A stretch of 64,000 nt of DNA, taken from NCBI GenBank assembly GCA_963932465.1, contig OZ010800.1, positions 29,390,852 through 29,454,851 of the forward strand. The letters run 5' to 3'. This document shows positions 53,812 through 64,000 of the stretch, piece by piece. How positions within the stretch are numbered: the first letter of the stretch is position 1; every line of letters begins with the position of its first letter. Below the pieces are notes generated by a model that worked only from the letters and a program-made list of their open reading frames with translations, was not told the origin of the DNA and did not search any database. The position numbers were made by a program, and so were the translations under genes. The DNA is from Maratus speciosus (lineage: Eukaryota; Arthropoda; Arachnida; Araneae; Salticidae).

Positions 53812-53887
53812 GTCGGCCCAGTTAGCTTAAACAGTAGAGCATTGGCGTTGAAAGCCAAGGATATGGGTTCGATTCCCCGCTTCGGCA
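53812..53887 (+). ncRNA. tRNA-like sequence, plus strand, UGA-type anticodon loop
   Basis: Starts GTCGGCCCAGTTAGCTTAAA. It has a perfect 5-bp anticodon stem TTGGC/GCCAA (53,842-53,846 and 53,854-53,858) around the 7-nt loop GTTGAAA, which would give anticodon TGA (Ser). The B box GGTTCGATTCC is at 53,866-53,876. The acceptor stem pairs poorly and the D arm is odd (TTAGCTTAAACAGTAGAGC). More likely the tRNA-derived head of a SINE than a true tRNA gene. Confidence 0.55.
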
Positions 53888-53923
53888 TTTTTTCGCTCAG
53901 TTAGAAATATTCAATTCGTATTA

Positions 53924-56315
53924 TAAACACGCTATTTTTGATGAAAATTTTAGATAGTGATCATGTCAAAGTTTGTAAAAATTCATTTTATCTCTTTACC
54001 CATTTTAGTGTACAAGAGTAGTAGAGTGCAGCACTGATTTACCTTTAAAATATAAACAAGCTATTTTTTATGAAGCACTTACATAAAGATCAATTCAAAA
54101 TTTATAAAAATATATTTTATCTTTTTACCCATTTTAGCGTACTAGAGTATTAGAGTACAGCTCTGATTTACTTTTCAAAATATATACACTCTATTTTTTA
54201 TGAAACGCTTAAATAGTGATCAAATCAAAGTTTGTAAAAATATCTTTTTTAACCATTTTTTCATTTTAGTGTCTAGAGTAACGTACAGCTCTAATTTACT
54301 TTTTAAAATATAAACACGCTTTTTTATGAAACATTTACATAGTGATCAATTTTAAGTTTGTAAAAATACATTTTATGTGTTTACCAACTTTAGTATTCTA
54401 GCGTACTAGAGTACAGCACTGGTTTACTTTTTAAAATATAAACATGCGATTTTTTATAAAACCCTTACAGAGTGATTAACTCAAAGTATGTAAAATTACA
54501 TCTGTTTACCCTGTTACCCAATCTGTTTACCCATTTTAGTGTGCTAGAGTAATAGACTACCTTTTATGAAACCCTTACATAGTGATCAAATCAAAGTTTG
54601 TAAAAATACATTTTTTAACCATTTACACATTTTAGTGTACTAGAGTACTAAATTACAGCACTGATTTAATATTTTAAATATAAACACGCTAGTTTTATGA
54701 AATAGTGATCAATTCAAATTTTGTAAAGATACATTTCTAAACCCTTTACCCATTTTAGTGCACTAGAGTTAAGTGCAGCACTGATTTACTTTTTAAAATA
54801 TAAACACGCTATTTTTTATGCAAACACGCTACTTTTTATGAAACTCTTACAAAATGATGAATTCAAATCTTGTAAAAATACATTTTATCTGCTTAAGCAT
54901 TTTAGCGTACTAGAGTACTAGAGTACAGCACTGATTTTTTTCAAATTATAAATACTCTATTTTTTATGAAACCCTTACATAGTGATCAATTCAAAGTTTG
55001 TAAAAATACCCTTTTTAACCATTTATACATTTTAGTGTACTAGAGTACAGTAAAGCACTGATTTACATTTAAAAATATAAATATCTTATTTTTATGCAAA
55101 CACGCTATTTTTTTATGAAACCGTTACATTGTGATCAATTCAAAGTTTGTAAAAATACATTTATCTGTTTACCCATTTTAGTGTACTAGAATACAGTATG
55201 AATTACTTTTTAAAATATAAACATGGTATTTTTTTAAACCCTTACATAGTGATCAATTCAAAGTTTGTAAAAATACCCTTTTTAACCATTTACCCATTTT
55301 AGTGTACTAGAGTACAGCACTGATTCACTTTTTAAAATATAAACAGGCTATTTTTATAAAACCCTTACAGAGTGATTAACTCAAAGTATGTAAAATTACA
55401 TCTGTTTACCCTGTTACCCAATCTGTTTACCCATTTTAGTGTGCTAGTGTAATAGACTACCTTTTATGGCACCCTTTACCTTTTATGAACTTACACAGTG
55501 ATTAACCCTTACATAGTGATCAAATCAAAGTTTGTAAAAATACATTATTAAACCATTTACACATTTTAGTGTACTAGAGTACTAGATTACAGCACTGATT
55601 TAATTTTTTAAATATAAACACGCTAGTTTTAGGAAATAGTGATCAATTCAAATTTTGTAAAGACACATTTCTATACCATTTACCCATTTTAGTGTACTAG
55701 AGTAAAGTGCAGCACTGATTTACATTTTAAAATATAAACACGCTGTTTTTTATGCAAACACGCTACTTTTTATGAAACTCTAACAAAATGATCAATTCAA
55801 ATCTTGTAAAAATACATTTTACCTACTTACCCATTTTAGTGTACTAGAGTACTAGAGTACAGCACTGATTTTCTTTTTTAATTATAAATACTCTATTGTT
55901 TATGAAATCCTTACATAGTGATCAGTTCAAAGTTTGTAAAAATACCCTTTTTAACCATTTACCCATTTTAGTGTACTAGAGTACAGTACAGCACCGATTT
56001 ACATTTTAAAATATAAATACCCTATTTTTTATGGAAGCACGCTGTTTTGAATGAAACCGTTACATTGTGATCAATTCAAAGTTTGTAAAAATACATTTAT
56101 CTGTTAACCCATTTTAGTGTACTAGAATACAGCACCGAATTAATTTTTAAAATATAAACATGCCATTTTTTTAAACCCTTACAAAGTGATCAATTCAAAG
56201 TTTGCAAATATACATTTTTAAATATTTACCCATTTTAGCAAATTTAGTGTACTAAAGTACATTTTAGCACTGATTTACTTTTAAAAATACAAAACGCTAT
56301 TTTCTATGACACACT
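53924..56315. repeat. Diverged monomeric satellite with a ~900-bp local unit
   Basis: About 18 monomers with the consensus order AAACACGCTATTTTTTATGA, CTTACATAGTGATCAATTCA, AAGTTTGTAAAAATACATTT, ACCATTTACCCATTTTAGTG, TACTAGAGTACAGCACTGAT. Monomers differ much more from their neighbours than in the main array and show no A-B-C order. One higher level is present: the odd phrase CAGAGTGATTAACTCAAAGT with ATCTGTTTACCCTGTTACCC occurs near 54,469 and again near 55,369, a 900-bp offset (seven monomers), and the following CACGCTACTTTTTATGAAAC block recurs at the same order. Confidence 0.93.
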
Positions 56316-57258
56316 TAATCATACAGTCGACAGAAACATTATGAGACATTATATCTATTTTCGTACATGAAGACTGTTAAAAGACTGTCAAGGACAACAT
56401 TAGTATTCCAAAGGAACATTTCTTTATCGAACAAATTGCGTTCTTTCCATTTCGTTTTTTGTATGAACATGACACGAAAAATGTAAAGAGTAATGAAAAG
56501 TATATTTTTATGCAGTTGAATTGACCTTATTATTTTAGCTAGATTTAAATTGAAAAGTCAAGGGAATTAATACATTTTCCTGTAAGCTGCTGACTTAGAA
56601 AGTACACATATGTTATACTGCTTTCAAAGTTTAAAAAGGTATTTAAATATTTTAATAGTTTTCATTTGATTAATATTTGTTATATATTTTTTTCATTTTT
56701 ATAAAACAATATATGATTAAGGTACTAGCGATTAACACTGTTTATTTTTTTAAAGTAAAATATAGTCAGAATTTTAAAGTTTATATGTTTATGCTATGAA
56801 CTACTCTAGTCCATAGGAAGGTTTTAAACAAATAGATTATTTATTTTATTTACTTTTTGTAAAAAAAAAAGGTCTTTTGAATGCAATGAACTACTCTATT
56901 CCAGTAGAATATTTTAAACATATAGATTCTTTATCTTATTATTATTTTTATTTTAAGAAAGCGTTCAAGAATTATGTGGAACTTTTTAAAGATAGATTTA
57001 TTTAAAGAAAAAAAAAAAGTTCATTTAAATGCAATGAACTACTTTAGTACAGTGGCTTGACCGAATGCATTGATTTCGGTAATACGAATGTATTATCACG
57101 ATTTTGTAATCTTTTTGGCTAAATTGGAGTGAAATTGGTAAAGGTCAGTGCATTCGAACAAATACTTGAGGGACTGTAAAAACGTCGACTCAGATTACTG
57201 TTCATAGCTGAGAACTTTTACGCTTTTAAATTATCTTTTTTAAATAGCAACCTTTTCG
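56316..57258. other. Non-satellite intergenic DNA with a short direct repeat
   Basis: The satellite ends near 56,315. No gene or RNA is seen. The phrase ATGAACTACT(C/T)TA occurs at 56,796, 56,886 and 57,033. The first two copies belong to a tandem unit of about 90 bp that also shares TTTTAAACA(A/T)ATAGATT. Confidence 0.5.
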
Positions 57259-57349
57259 TTAACCTTTACACTGGGACTCTGACAGCATTTGACCGAGAAT
57301 ACATGCTAAAGCCGGACAGATGTTATCCCAGCCCCTGTGTAAAAGTTAA
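57259..57349. mobile_element. 83-bp piggyBac-like miniature element flanked by TTAA
   Basis: TTAA at 57,259-57,262 and 57,346-57,349 flank a short segment. Its ends are CCTTTACACTGGG (left) and CTTTTACACAGGGG (right, reverse complement). TTAA target sites with CCY-type ends are the piggyBac hallmark. At 83 bp it can only be a non-autonomous relic. Confidence 0.6.
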
Positions 57350-57478
57350 TATATATTAGAATTTCTGCGATTAAATCAAGCAAATTTCACAATTGAAATA
57401 TACTGGTAACATAAAATGCGCAATAACGGGCAGCTATTATATTGTTATTAGATTCATTCCCAACAGAAATATTTACTA

Positions 57479-58369
57479 CAGAGTTTCCCCTAGACCGTTT
57501 CAGGAGGGTGCTGCACCCTGCCTGCCCTTACGTTTACAAAGTAGCACCCCTCTTGCCCCTCATTTAAACTAGTATGTTGTGGCCATCACAAAACTTTCTT
57601 CTATATAAATCACGTCAATTAAATCATTTAAATAGTACAAGAACTTACATGAATTTAGCACCAATTCATATCAAAGTTTATCTGAATTTCAAATTTGATG
57701 AAAATTCGTGCATTAGTTCTTGAGATAGAGCTATAGCGGAAATTCTGAAAAATGTAACATAGCAGCGCCACCTGTTGAGCGATTTACACCAAAAATAAAC
57801 AGCACTAAATGATATCAAGGTATACCTGAATCTGAAGTTTGTTGAAAATCTAAGCGTTAGTTCTTGAGAAAAAGCTATTGCGGTAGAGATAGAGCGCCCA
57901 CAAAGTTTTTGTCACATACAGACTCACAGAGTGACAGAGTGACAGAGTGACAGACAGACTCACAGACAGACATTTTCTAAAAACCATCAAATCGTGTTCT
58001 GTTTATTCTAAAACGTATAAATCCCTCGAAAACCGGAAGTCGAAAATTTTCACGAATCCAATACTTTCTTCTTGTAAAGATAGAATAAAGTAAAAATTAG
58101 CTCCCTTGTTGCCCCCATGTGAAAAAAGTGCCTTTACTCCTTTGTTTATAAACAAAAAAATTACTTGCATAGTAAAAATTGACTCGTTGCTATCTTTGAA
58201 ATAGTGTTCTGTCTATTAAATATTAAAAAGTAGTTTTAAAAATCGAAAGAATGCCTTTAAAAATTTCAAGAAATGCCCTTAAGAATCCAAAACATGCCCT
58301 TCGGAATCCAAAAGTGCCCTTTTCCCACATGCACCACCCTGCCCTTTTTTAAGCCTGGGGGAAACTCTG
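57479..58369. mobile_element. 0.89-kb hAT-like non-autonomous element
   Basis: The left end CAGAGTTTCCCCTAG and the reverse complement of the right end CAGAGTTTCCCCCAG match over 15 bp with one difference. Directly outside lies TTTACTA on both sides (57,472-57,478 and 58,370-58,376), a 7-bp duplication close to the 8 bp usual for hAT. No transposase is visible. The interior holds two similar blocks (CGTGCATTAGTTCTTGAGAT and AGCGTTAGTTCTTGAGAAAA), a GACAGAGT microsatellite at about 57,925-57,970 and a repeated TGCCCTT motif near the right end. Confidence 0.8.
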
Positions 58370-58376
58370 TTTACTA

Positions 58377-60420
58377 TATACCACGGCAGTATGAGGTGAA
58401 GGTAAAATCACGTTATTCGACCCAAAGCAGGAGTCTAGTTTGAATTCCATAGAGCAAGTTCTAAATTATTGAATTCAAAGCTGAATTTTCACAAATTTTT
58501 ATTTGAAAAAAAAAAAAAATACAATTTTTGCGATATTTTCAAACTAAAGTTATCGAGATAAAATATTACTCGAAACTTTTTAGCATTACGTACTGTCTAT
58601 AAAATCTGTAACTCTTAATACAGGACTGCTCAAAAGAAATTGTAAGCATTTCTGTCGGCGTGAAGTGCATAGAGGCATTTTCTTTTATTACGTATTTCCC
58701 AACTTAACTATACATATTACGCTAATATAAGGTTTTAGCATATAAATAAATTCACATGCATAGCTATGCAAAGAAAACAGGATATATTGCAGAATATTTG
58801 TGGCAATTGCCAAAAGTACTTTTATTACTGTGACATGCGTTTCAAAGCCAAAATTAAACTTTAGCTTACTGTGTAGTGAAAATGTGTATAAATATCAGTA
58901 AATTTTATACAGGATGCTACAAAAAATTCTAATGACCGCTTTTGGGTTTTAAAAAAATAAATTTTATATGTGTTGTGTTTTCTAGATAAATTAAAATTTA
59001 CAGTGTGTTTTACGATTTCTATATGAATTAAATTAAAAAATATATATGTGTTCAGAGTCACAGATGATGCAGAAGTCCGCTCAATTTTAATATCTTATCG
59101 ACTTCGGTACTAATTGTTCAAATTGGATAGACAATCGTTTATGCGTTTTCTATATTATTCATTTGAATATATTTTTTTTACTGCATTAATTGTGCAAACT
59201 TCATTACAGTATTCTAAAAGTATGGTAAAATGTTTCATAATCTACTCGAAACGCATAATTGTCTTTTTTTTAATTGAAATTTAGATGTAGTCCTATTAAA
59301 AGTCGATTGAGTAGACGTTTGTAAGTAAGTCGCATTCCACTTCGAAAAGGGGGGGGGGGTTGTTTGCGTATCACTCACTTGTCCAATTTTATCGTTTCGC
59401 ACCACAGCAATAGACTGTTAAACTTGCGGGTTGTATTTAAGTATTGCGCTGGCGCGCAATACTTATTTATTTCCAGTGTCACTTCTCAATGTTAATTTAA
59501 CATAGTAAAGCCTATGGAGATCATAACTTTTTTATATTTTCTTCCCAACTTTTTGTCCCAGATGCCAATCATTTTTTATTCTTTGTTAATTTTAATTTAT
59601 TAATTTGTTAATTTTTTTATCTTTGTTAATTTTAATATTATAAATTTAAAGTGTAAAAACATTTGCCTGATATCAGACAGAAAACGGATGATAAAATGCC
59701 TTTGCATATAGGTGGATTACAACCCAGAAAGTAGCAGAGGCTATGTTTTATTTAAATTATTCATATATTTTTCTTAATAATTACAAAGTTTGCTATTTGC
59801 ATTGAGAATCAATAGACATTTTCCTGTAAAATTTAGCATTATTTCTTATTGCTGCAAAAAATGTAAAAACCGTGATAAATTTTTGTCTCCAGCAATTGAT
59901 TTTCAATTGAAAGATTTCCACGTGAAAAATGGAATTAAAATATTTTTTTTTAAGAATGAAAATATGATTAATATGGCGTCATAGTGGAAACAAAAGTATT
60001 ACAAGAAACATTAATATGAGTAAACGTCATTAAAACGAGTGTATGACGTGAAAAAATTTAAATAAATTTTACCGATACTGATTTTTAAGCGTGACTATAA
60101 GTTGAATACAGATGAGTGCGTAGTTGGATTAAAAAGGTGTTAACTTTATGATTTATTTATGTTTTCTTTTATTTATTTATAGATGAAGTTTTAATATCGT
60201 TAAGTAGTATTAGTTGGAAACCAATTCTGAACTATTTCCGTTGTTTTAAGACGGCGTAAAAATTGAATTTTTCCGACGTTTACAAGTTAATAAATTTTCG
60301 TATAAGTGAAGTTATTTTGCCGGTTACATCGTTAATATGACACCAGCGTTACACACGGACATTTTTGCTGTGTAATATATGTATTGTTTATAGGCAATAT
60401 CTTTTTGTATCAACAAGAAA
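58377..60420. other. Intergenic DNA, no gene seen
   Basis: AT-rich with scattered stops. Items noted: an 11-bp perfect hairpin at 59,439-59,464, a run of about 11 G near 59,349, and two ACAGGA-type motifs (58,620 and 58,907) of the kind found at ends of small arthropod elements. None supports a gene call. Confidence 0.5.
59439..59464. other. Perfect 11-bp hairpin with 4-nt loop
   Basis: AAGTATTGCGC and GCGCAATACTT are exact reverse complements around TGGC. It is GC-rich at the loop side in an otherwise AT-rich stretch. No T run or gene context gives it a role. Confidence 0.7.
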
Positions 60421-61060
60421 TAAAAAATAATGAACCCCATCAGTGTGACGCCACAGGCAACTCAACTCCGCGTATGAACCGCAAATGGAGGATATTCCAT
60501 CTACGTTTTGATTACGTGGTCACGGTAAAAATTTCTAGCGTAAAGAAGTGAAGTCTCCGTTGACGTGTAATGTAAATCCGCGCTAGCCAATGAAACAGTT
60601 CATGAAGCAAAGCAGTAGTATCCTCCCTTCTTATCAGTTAGAAGTTCCTTGGGTAAATTACCAGTATCACGTGATTTTTTTTAGCCTCGAACCCATATTT
60701 GGAATATTCTCCATTGGATCCAAACAAACCTAGAAAGTTCAGAGTGTATAAGAGATGCACTATGCGTCAAAACGGCTTGCAATGTGAAGGCTCAATTCAT
60801 TCGACACGAACAAGGCGAGCAAGTGGAACACAGGTTAAATTATTTGGATTGGTAGAGGTTTTCAAAGCTAACCGAAACTGTTTGGACCGAATTGTGACAG
60901 GTTTTATTTGATTTCAGTGTTACATTTTTAGCTTCATGGCCGAACCATCACGTTTCTTCCCTATCTGTCTCGGAACTCTGTGGTTTATTTGGATCCAATT
61001 TATGGTTGGTACGTGGAATTGAGTTGCCTTTGACGTCACTACTGATGGCGTCCATTATTT
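60420..61060. mobile_element. ~0.64-kb element with long (~50-65 bp) inverted ends
   Basis: From CATCAGTGTGACGCCA (60,438), the sequence matches the reverse complement of the segment ending at 61,047 (CATCAGTAGTGACGTCAAAG) for about 50 bp with a few differences and one gap. It includes AGGCAACTCAACTCC on both sides, and weaker AT-rich symmetry continues outward. No target duplication is clear. A 70-codon plus-strand open frame inside (60,699-60,911) has no recognisable domain and I treat it as chance. Confidence 0.7.
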
Positions 61061-61628
61061 GTAATTTTTTAAAATATGGGGACTTTTAACGTTATGTCTA
61101 TGACATTTTTTATCTAAAATTTTCCTTCAAGGTATTTTTTTTTGTCAGTGTTTGCCTGGAACAGAAACGACTAGTGTTGCCTCAAAATAAATACCCGAAG
61201 TTTAACTTAGGTAACAATTTCTTTTTGCGCGTGCTTCGTTCCCTGCGAGGAAAAGGGGTAAAGTTTTTTTTTAAAAGTAAAACTGGCTTTTTTAAATGTC
61301 TTTATGTATAGCAGATATACAGTTATTAAATATAGCATTAAAGATATAACACCATTTTTGCATTCATAGCGTTCCCAAGTGGAAAACAGAGATCAACTAA
61401 ATTTAAGTAAATTTTGATTTCTTATGCTCAGATTGGAAGTTTTTGTCAAAAACAACGACAACCTGTATTATTGCTTTCATGAACCATTTTTGATTAATTA
61501 GTGGTAAATTACGCCACAAATTGTGATGCAGCAATTAAACCTTAATGGTGGTACATTCCGTTAATTTTGAAATGAGTTCGTCTGAGAGTTTGTCTGAATG
61601 CAGTAGTTATTAAAAAACTTGACATATT
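61061..61628. other. Intergenic DNA, nothing recognised
   Basis: No gene, RNA or repeat structure seen between the inverted-end element and the fold-back element. Confidence 0.4.
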
Positions 61629-62240
61629 AAACAAAAACATAATTTGCAGAACAAATTAAAAAAGAAAACGTTTTTTTTTTCTTACATTGTTTAAGCCCTG
61701 AGAAGGGCCAGATATTAAAATATTTCATTCAATTAGTTCTACATTTAATGTTACATTTTTGTAACAAATAAGTTAAACCAATTAAACATTAAAAAATAAA
61801 AATAAAATTCAAACAATATGATATTTTGAACTCCCTAAAAACTTGGATTCCGTTCCAATGTAAGCGAAATAAATCTTCGACATTTTCCATTTATTAGTTG
61901 TAAATATATGTATTGCAGATTTGCATTATGTTTATGATGATTGTACATAAAATCATAAGGCACATCTAAAATACAAATCTCTAAAAAAATGTCGAAGATT
62001 TATTTCGCTTTCATTTGAACGGAATCCAAGTATTTAGGGTGTTCAAAGTATCATATTGTTTGAATTTTATTTTATTTTTTAATGTTCAATTTGTTTAACT
62101 TACTTGTTACAAAAATGTAACATGAAACTTAGAGCTAACTTAATGAAACATCTTAATATCTGTCCCTTCTCGGGCTCAAACAATGTAGGAAATAAAATAT
62201 TTTCTTTTTTAATTTGTTCTGCAAATTATGTTTTTGTTTC
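61629..62240. mobile_element. Fold-back element: two ~255-bp inverted arms, ~100-bp spacer
   Basis: The left arm (61,629-61,887) and right arm (61,986-62,240) are reverse complements with an estimated 85-90% identity. Shared phrases include AAACAAAAACATAATTTGCA at the outer ends, GTTACATTTTTGTAACAA in the middle (itself palindromic) and GCGAAATAAATCTTCGACAT at the inner ends. Nearly the whole element is inverted repeat, like Foldback-type or MITE-type elements. No transposase and no certain target duplication. Confidence 0.85.
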
Positions 62241-62877
62241 ATTCTTAGACGTCTAGAGACAGTTGTATGTAAACGAAGGCGGTAAACAAACGTTATAAAT
62301 CACCTATTCAAATGCTGCGGACAGTAAAATTGCATTATGCAGCACGAAAAAACATGAAAATAACAGCGATGCCAACATTTGTTCGATAGAAAATTCTACT
62401 GAATGAAAAAAAAAAGTAATAATAATTCATAATTTGTATCTTGCTTTAGAATAAATACTTGACATTTATTCGTATAATTTTCAGCATTTTACGGGCAGAT
62501 GTAAGCTACTTTCTCTATTGCTTTCTTCATCATTAACTGGAAGTAAAACCTAGCACATGAAACCCCTGAACAATGCGGAATGAGTACATTATGTAGTGTT
62601 TGTTGATTAACACCGTAGCAGCAATACATTGATGCAGAACTAATAAAGTTTTTCTTTATATGAGGATTGTTTCACTTTCAGAATCGGTTCCAAAAATGAA
62701 AGTGTCCGCATATGAAAAAACTGAAACCAAAATCGAAAAAGTAAATTCACACAACAATCAGTATCGACCTCAGGTATCCTATACAAAACAAAATCATTTA
62801 AAAATATTAAAGTTCAAGTGAAATCTCTAAAGATTTCTCCCATAGGTTTAACATCATCATTCGCGTTTCCCCGCTTG
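62241..62877. other. Intergenic DNA, nothing recognised
   Basis: No gene, RNA or clear repeat seen. Confidence 0.4.
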
Positions 62878-63065
62878 CAGGGTTTCCAGTTTGGCCTCCA
62901 ATTTTAATCCGAAATCTCACATTCACACCGAAAAATTTCAGAGAGGAATTTTCACTTTATGTGATCTCTAAATGTCTCATATTAAATGAAGCATAAAATA
63001 CGAATCTTTATTTCTCGTATAAACTCGAAATTTCTGAATACAAATGGAGGCCAAACATCAAGCCG
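62878..63065. mobile_element. Miniature element related to the 165-bp hAT-like MITE
   Basis: Begins CAGGGTTTCCAGTTTGGCCT. The inverse GGAGGCCAAAC closes near 63,057. It shares with the copy at 63,150 the start CAGGGTT(T/G)C(C/T)AGTTTG and a CCGAAA...AATTT...AGA.GAATTTT order in the interior. No clear target duplication. Confidence 0.55.
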
Positions 63066-63149
63066 GAACTAATGTACGCTCTTAACTTAGAAATTCGTTC
63101 CAAAATAATTTTTTAAAAGATATCAAAGTTCCCTATCAATGCTACCATT

Positions 63150-63314
63150 CAGGGTTGCTAGTTTGTCCCTTTTTTATCCCGAAAAACCGACTTCAGACCA
63201 GAAATTTAGAAGAAGAATTTTTACGTTAAGTAATCAAAATCAATTTTCCCTTAAATTAAGCTTGTGCGAATACGCATTTTATCACTTAAAGTGTGTGCCA
63301 AACTGGCAATCCTT
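63150..63314. mobile_element. 165-bp hAT-like MITE with perfect 8-bp target duplication
   Basis: Flanked on both sides by CTACCATT (63,142-63,149 and 63,315-63,322). The left end CAGGGTTGCTAGTTTGTCCC and the reverse complement of the right end AAGGATTGCCAGTTTGGCAC are imperfect inverted repeats. Eight-base duplications and CAGGG-type ends fit hAT. Open frames across it are chance. Confidence 0.85.
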
Positions 63315-63322
63315 CTACCATT

Positions 63323-64000
63323 AAAATAAAAGAAATTATGAGGCCTAAAAAATATCCATAGAGAGAGACTTTTGAGGGTTCCGTACTTAAATAGTAAAAA
63401 CAGAGCAATTATAAGATCATTCCTGTGTCTGTCTGTCCGTTTGTCACAACCATTTTACTCGTAAACTATGGAACATTGAAAGTTCAAATTGCGGGAAGTA
63501 ATAAAGACTATTAACCCACATATTTTACAGATTATTAAACATTCCTAACTATATTTGGGGAAAAATGTAGAGCGGGTAATTAAGTTACTTGAAAACAAAA
63601 TATTTTCTCTGTATATCGTGTGAAAGCTTTCGTAACGCTGAACTCAAAAATACATTTCTTTTAATTTTAGGCTTTAAATTTTCAGAGATATCGTCGAAAA
63701 TGTAGTGCAAAATTATGTTCCCATCCTCCTATTTCCGAATCTACTGAAGCTAAAATTATGAAAAATTTAGAGTTAGTAGACGTTAATTTAAACCTTGCAA
63801 GAAAATTATAGCGATTACTCTAAGTCACATAGCTTTGAGAAAAGCGCATTTTTCCGTTACACACAATTTTCGATTTACGGGCATTCCGCAAAAGTGTTGA
63901 GGAGCTCTGGAGTTACCTATCGTAGCATAAGTATAAAAGCATTGTTGATAACTAGCAAAAGCCATGCTTTATTTGGATTCGCGAAGCATTATTTCTACCC
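63323..64000. other. Intergenic DNA with a dispersed GGGTTCCGTAC repeat
   Basis: Between about 63,374 and 63,480 the order GAGGGTTCCGTACTTAAA, TCTGTCTGTCCGTTTGTCAC and CATTTTACTCGTAAACTATG resembles a repeat commonly seen in arthropod genomes (a short TE relic of uncertain class). The rest to the window end has no recognisable feature. Confidence 0.4.

Larger units (their letters stand above)
53461..53923. mobile_element. 463-bp insertion with two opposed tRNA-like units (SINE-like)
   Basis: Flanked by an 11-bp direct repeat TAAACACGCTA (53,450-53,460 and 53,924-53,934), consistent with a retroposon target duplication, although the repeat is itself satellite sequence. Inside, a minus-strand and a plus-strand tRNA-like sequence lie head to head. 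Their outer flanks are also inverted copies: GAATATTTCCAACTGAGCG near 53,511 and its inverse near 53,892. A direct repeat TTTTAACACAATCAAACTGA occurs near 53,470 and 53,750. Two SINEs in opposite orientation, or one inserted in another, would explain this. Confidence 0.65.

Noticed and set aside
53812..53887. Functional tRNA-Ser(UGA) gene
   Set aside because: The anticodon arm and B box are good, but the acceptor stem does not pair and an opposed partner copy points to a SINE-like origin.
58861..59984. Short open frames at 58,861-59,061 and 59,790-59,984
   Set aside because: AT-rich, low-complexity translations without motifs; chance length for this composition.
60699..60911. 70-codon open frame MEYSPLDPNKPRKF...
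   Set aside because: Lies inside an inverted-end element, with no domain or neighbouring exon signal.

Overview
The window is AT-rich eukaryotic repeat DNA with no complete, expressed-looking host gene. The transposon content (a THAP/P-type DNA transposon, an RTE-type LINE, a Tc1-type DD34E transposase, tRNA-derived SINE-like units, hAT-like and piggyBac-like miniature elements) suggests an arthropod. A spider or other chelicerate is my guess, made from the general look of the Tc1 and P-like proteins and not from any search.

Layout: (1) 1-36,500 is one uninterrupted satellite array. The basic monomer is about 128 bp. Three monomer types (A, B, C) alternate to give a trimer of about 385 bp, and the trimers belong to still larger repeated blocks (about 1.93 kb in the right half; copies offset by about 4.7-5.4 kb in the left half). 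The array runs off the left edge. (2) 36,501-47,635 is an insertion of about 11.1 kb that splits the satellite exactly. It starts and ends with an 11-bp inverted repeat, carries a decayed THAP-domain P-element-type transposase (36,940-39,682) and an internal array of about 235-bp repeats, and holds nested insertions: a 2.03-kb element with 30-bp inverted ends (42,906-44,933), itself containing a small CAGGG-ended element, and a 5'-truncated RTE LINE on the minus strand. (3) 47,636-56,315 is old, diverged satellite without the A-B-C order, split by four further insertions: a 1.4-kb segment with GTGCGGCAT repeats, a Tc1 element, an element of about 1.9 kb with a 327-bp tandem repeat core and a terminal hairpin, and a 463-bp insertion with two opposed tRNA-like sequences. 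(4) 56,316-64,000 is non-satellite DNA with small mobile elements: TTAA-flanked, hAT-like, fold-back and other inverted-repeat elements.

Taken together, the window looks like the edge of a (peri)centromeric or heterochromatic satellite domain. It has a homogenised higher-order core without insertions, a transition to diverged monomeric satellite crowded with transposons, then ordinary intergenic DNA. Nothing here forms a pathway or operon. All coding traces are transposon-derived and broken. Whether the array is actually centromeric cannot be decided from sequence alone.
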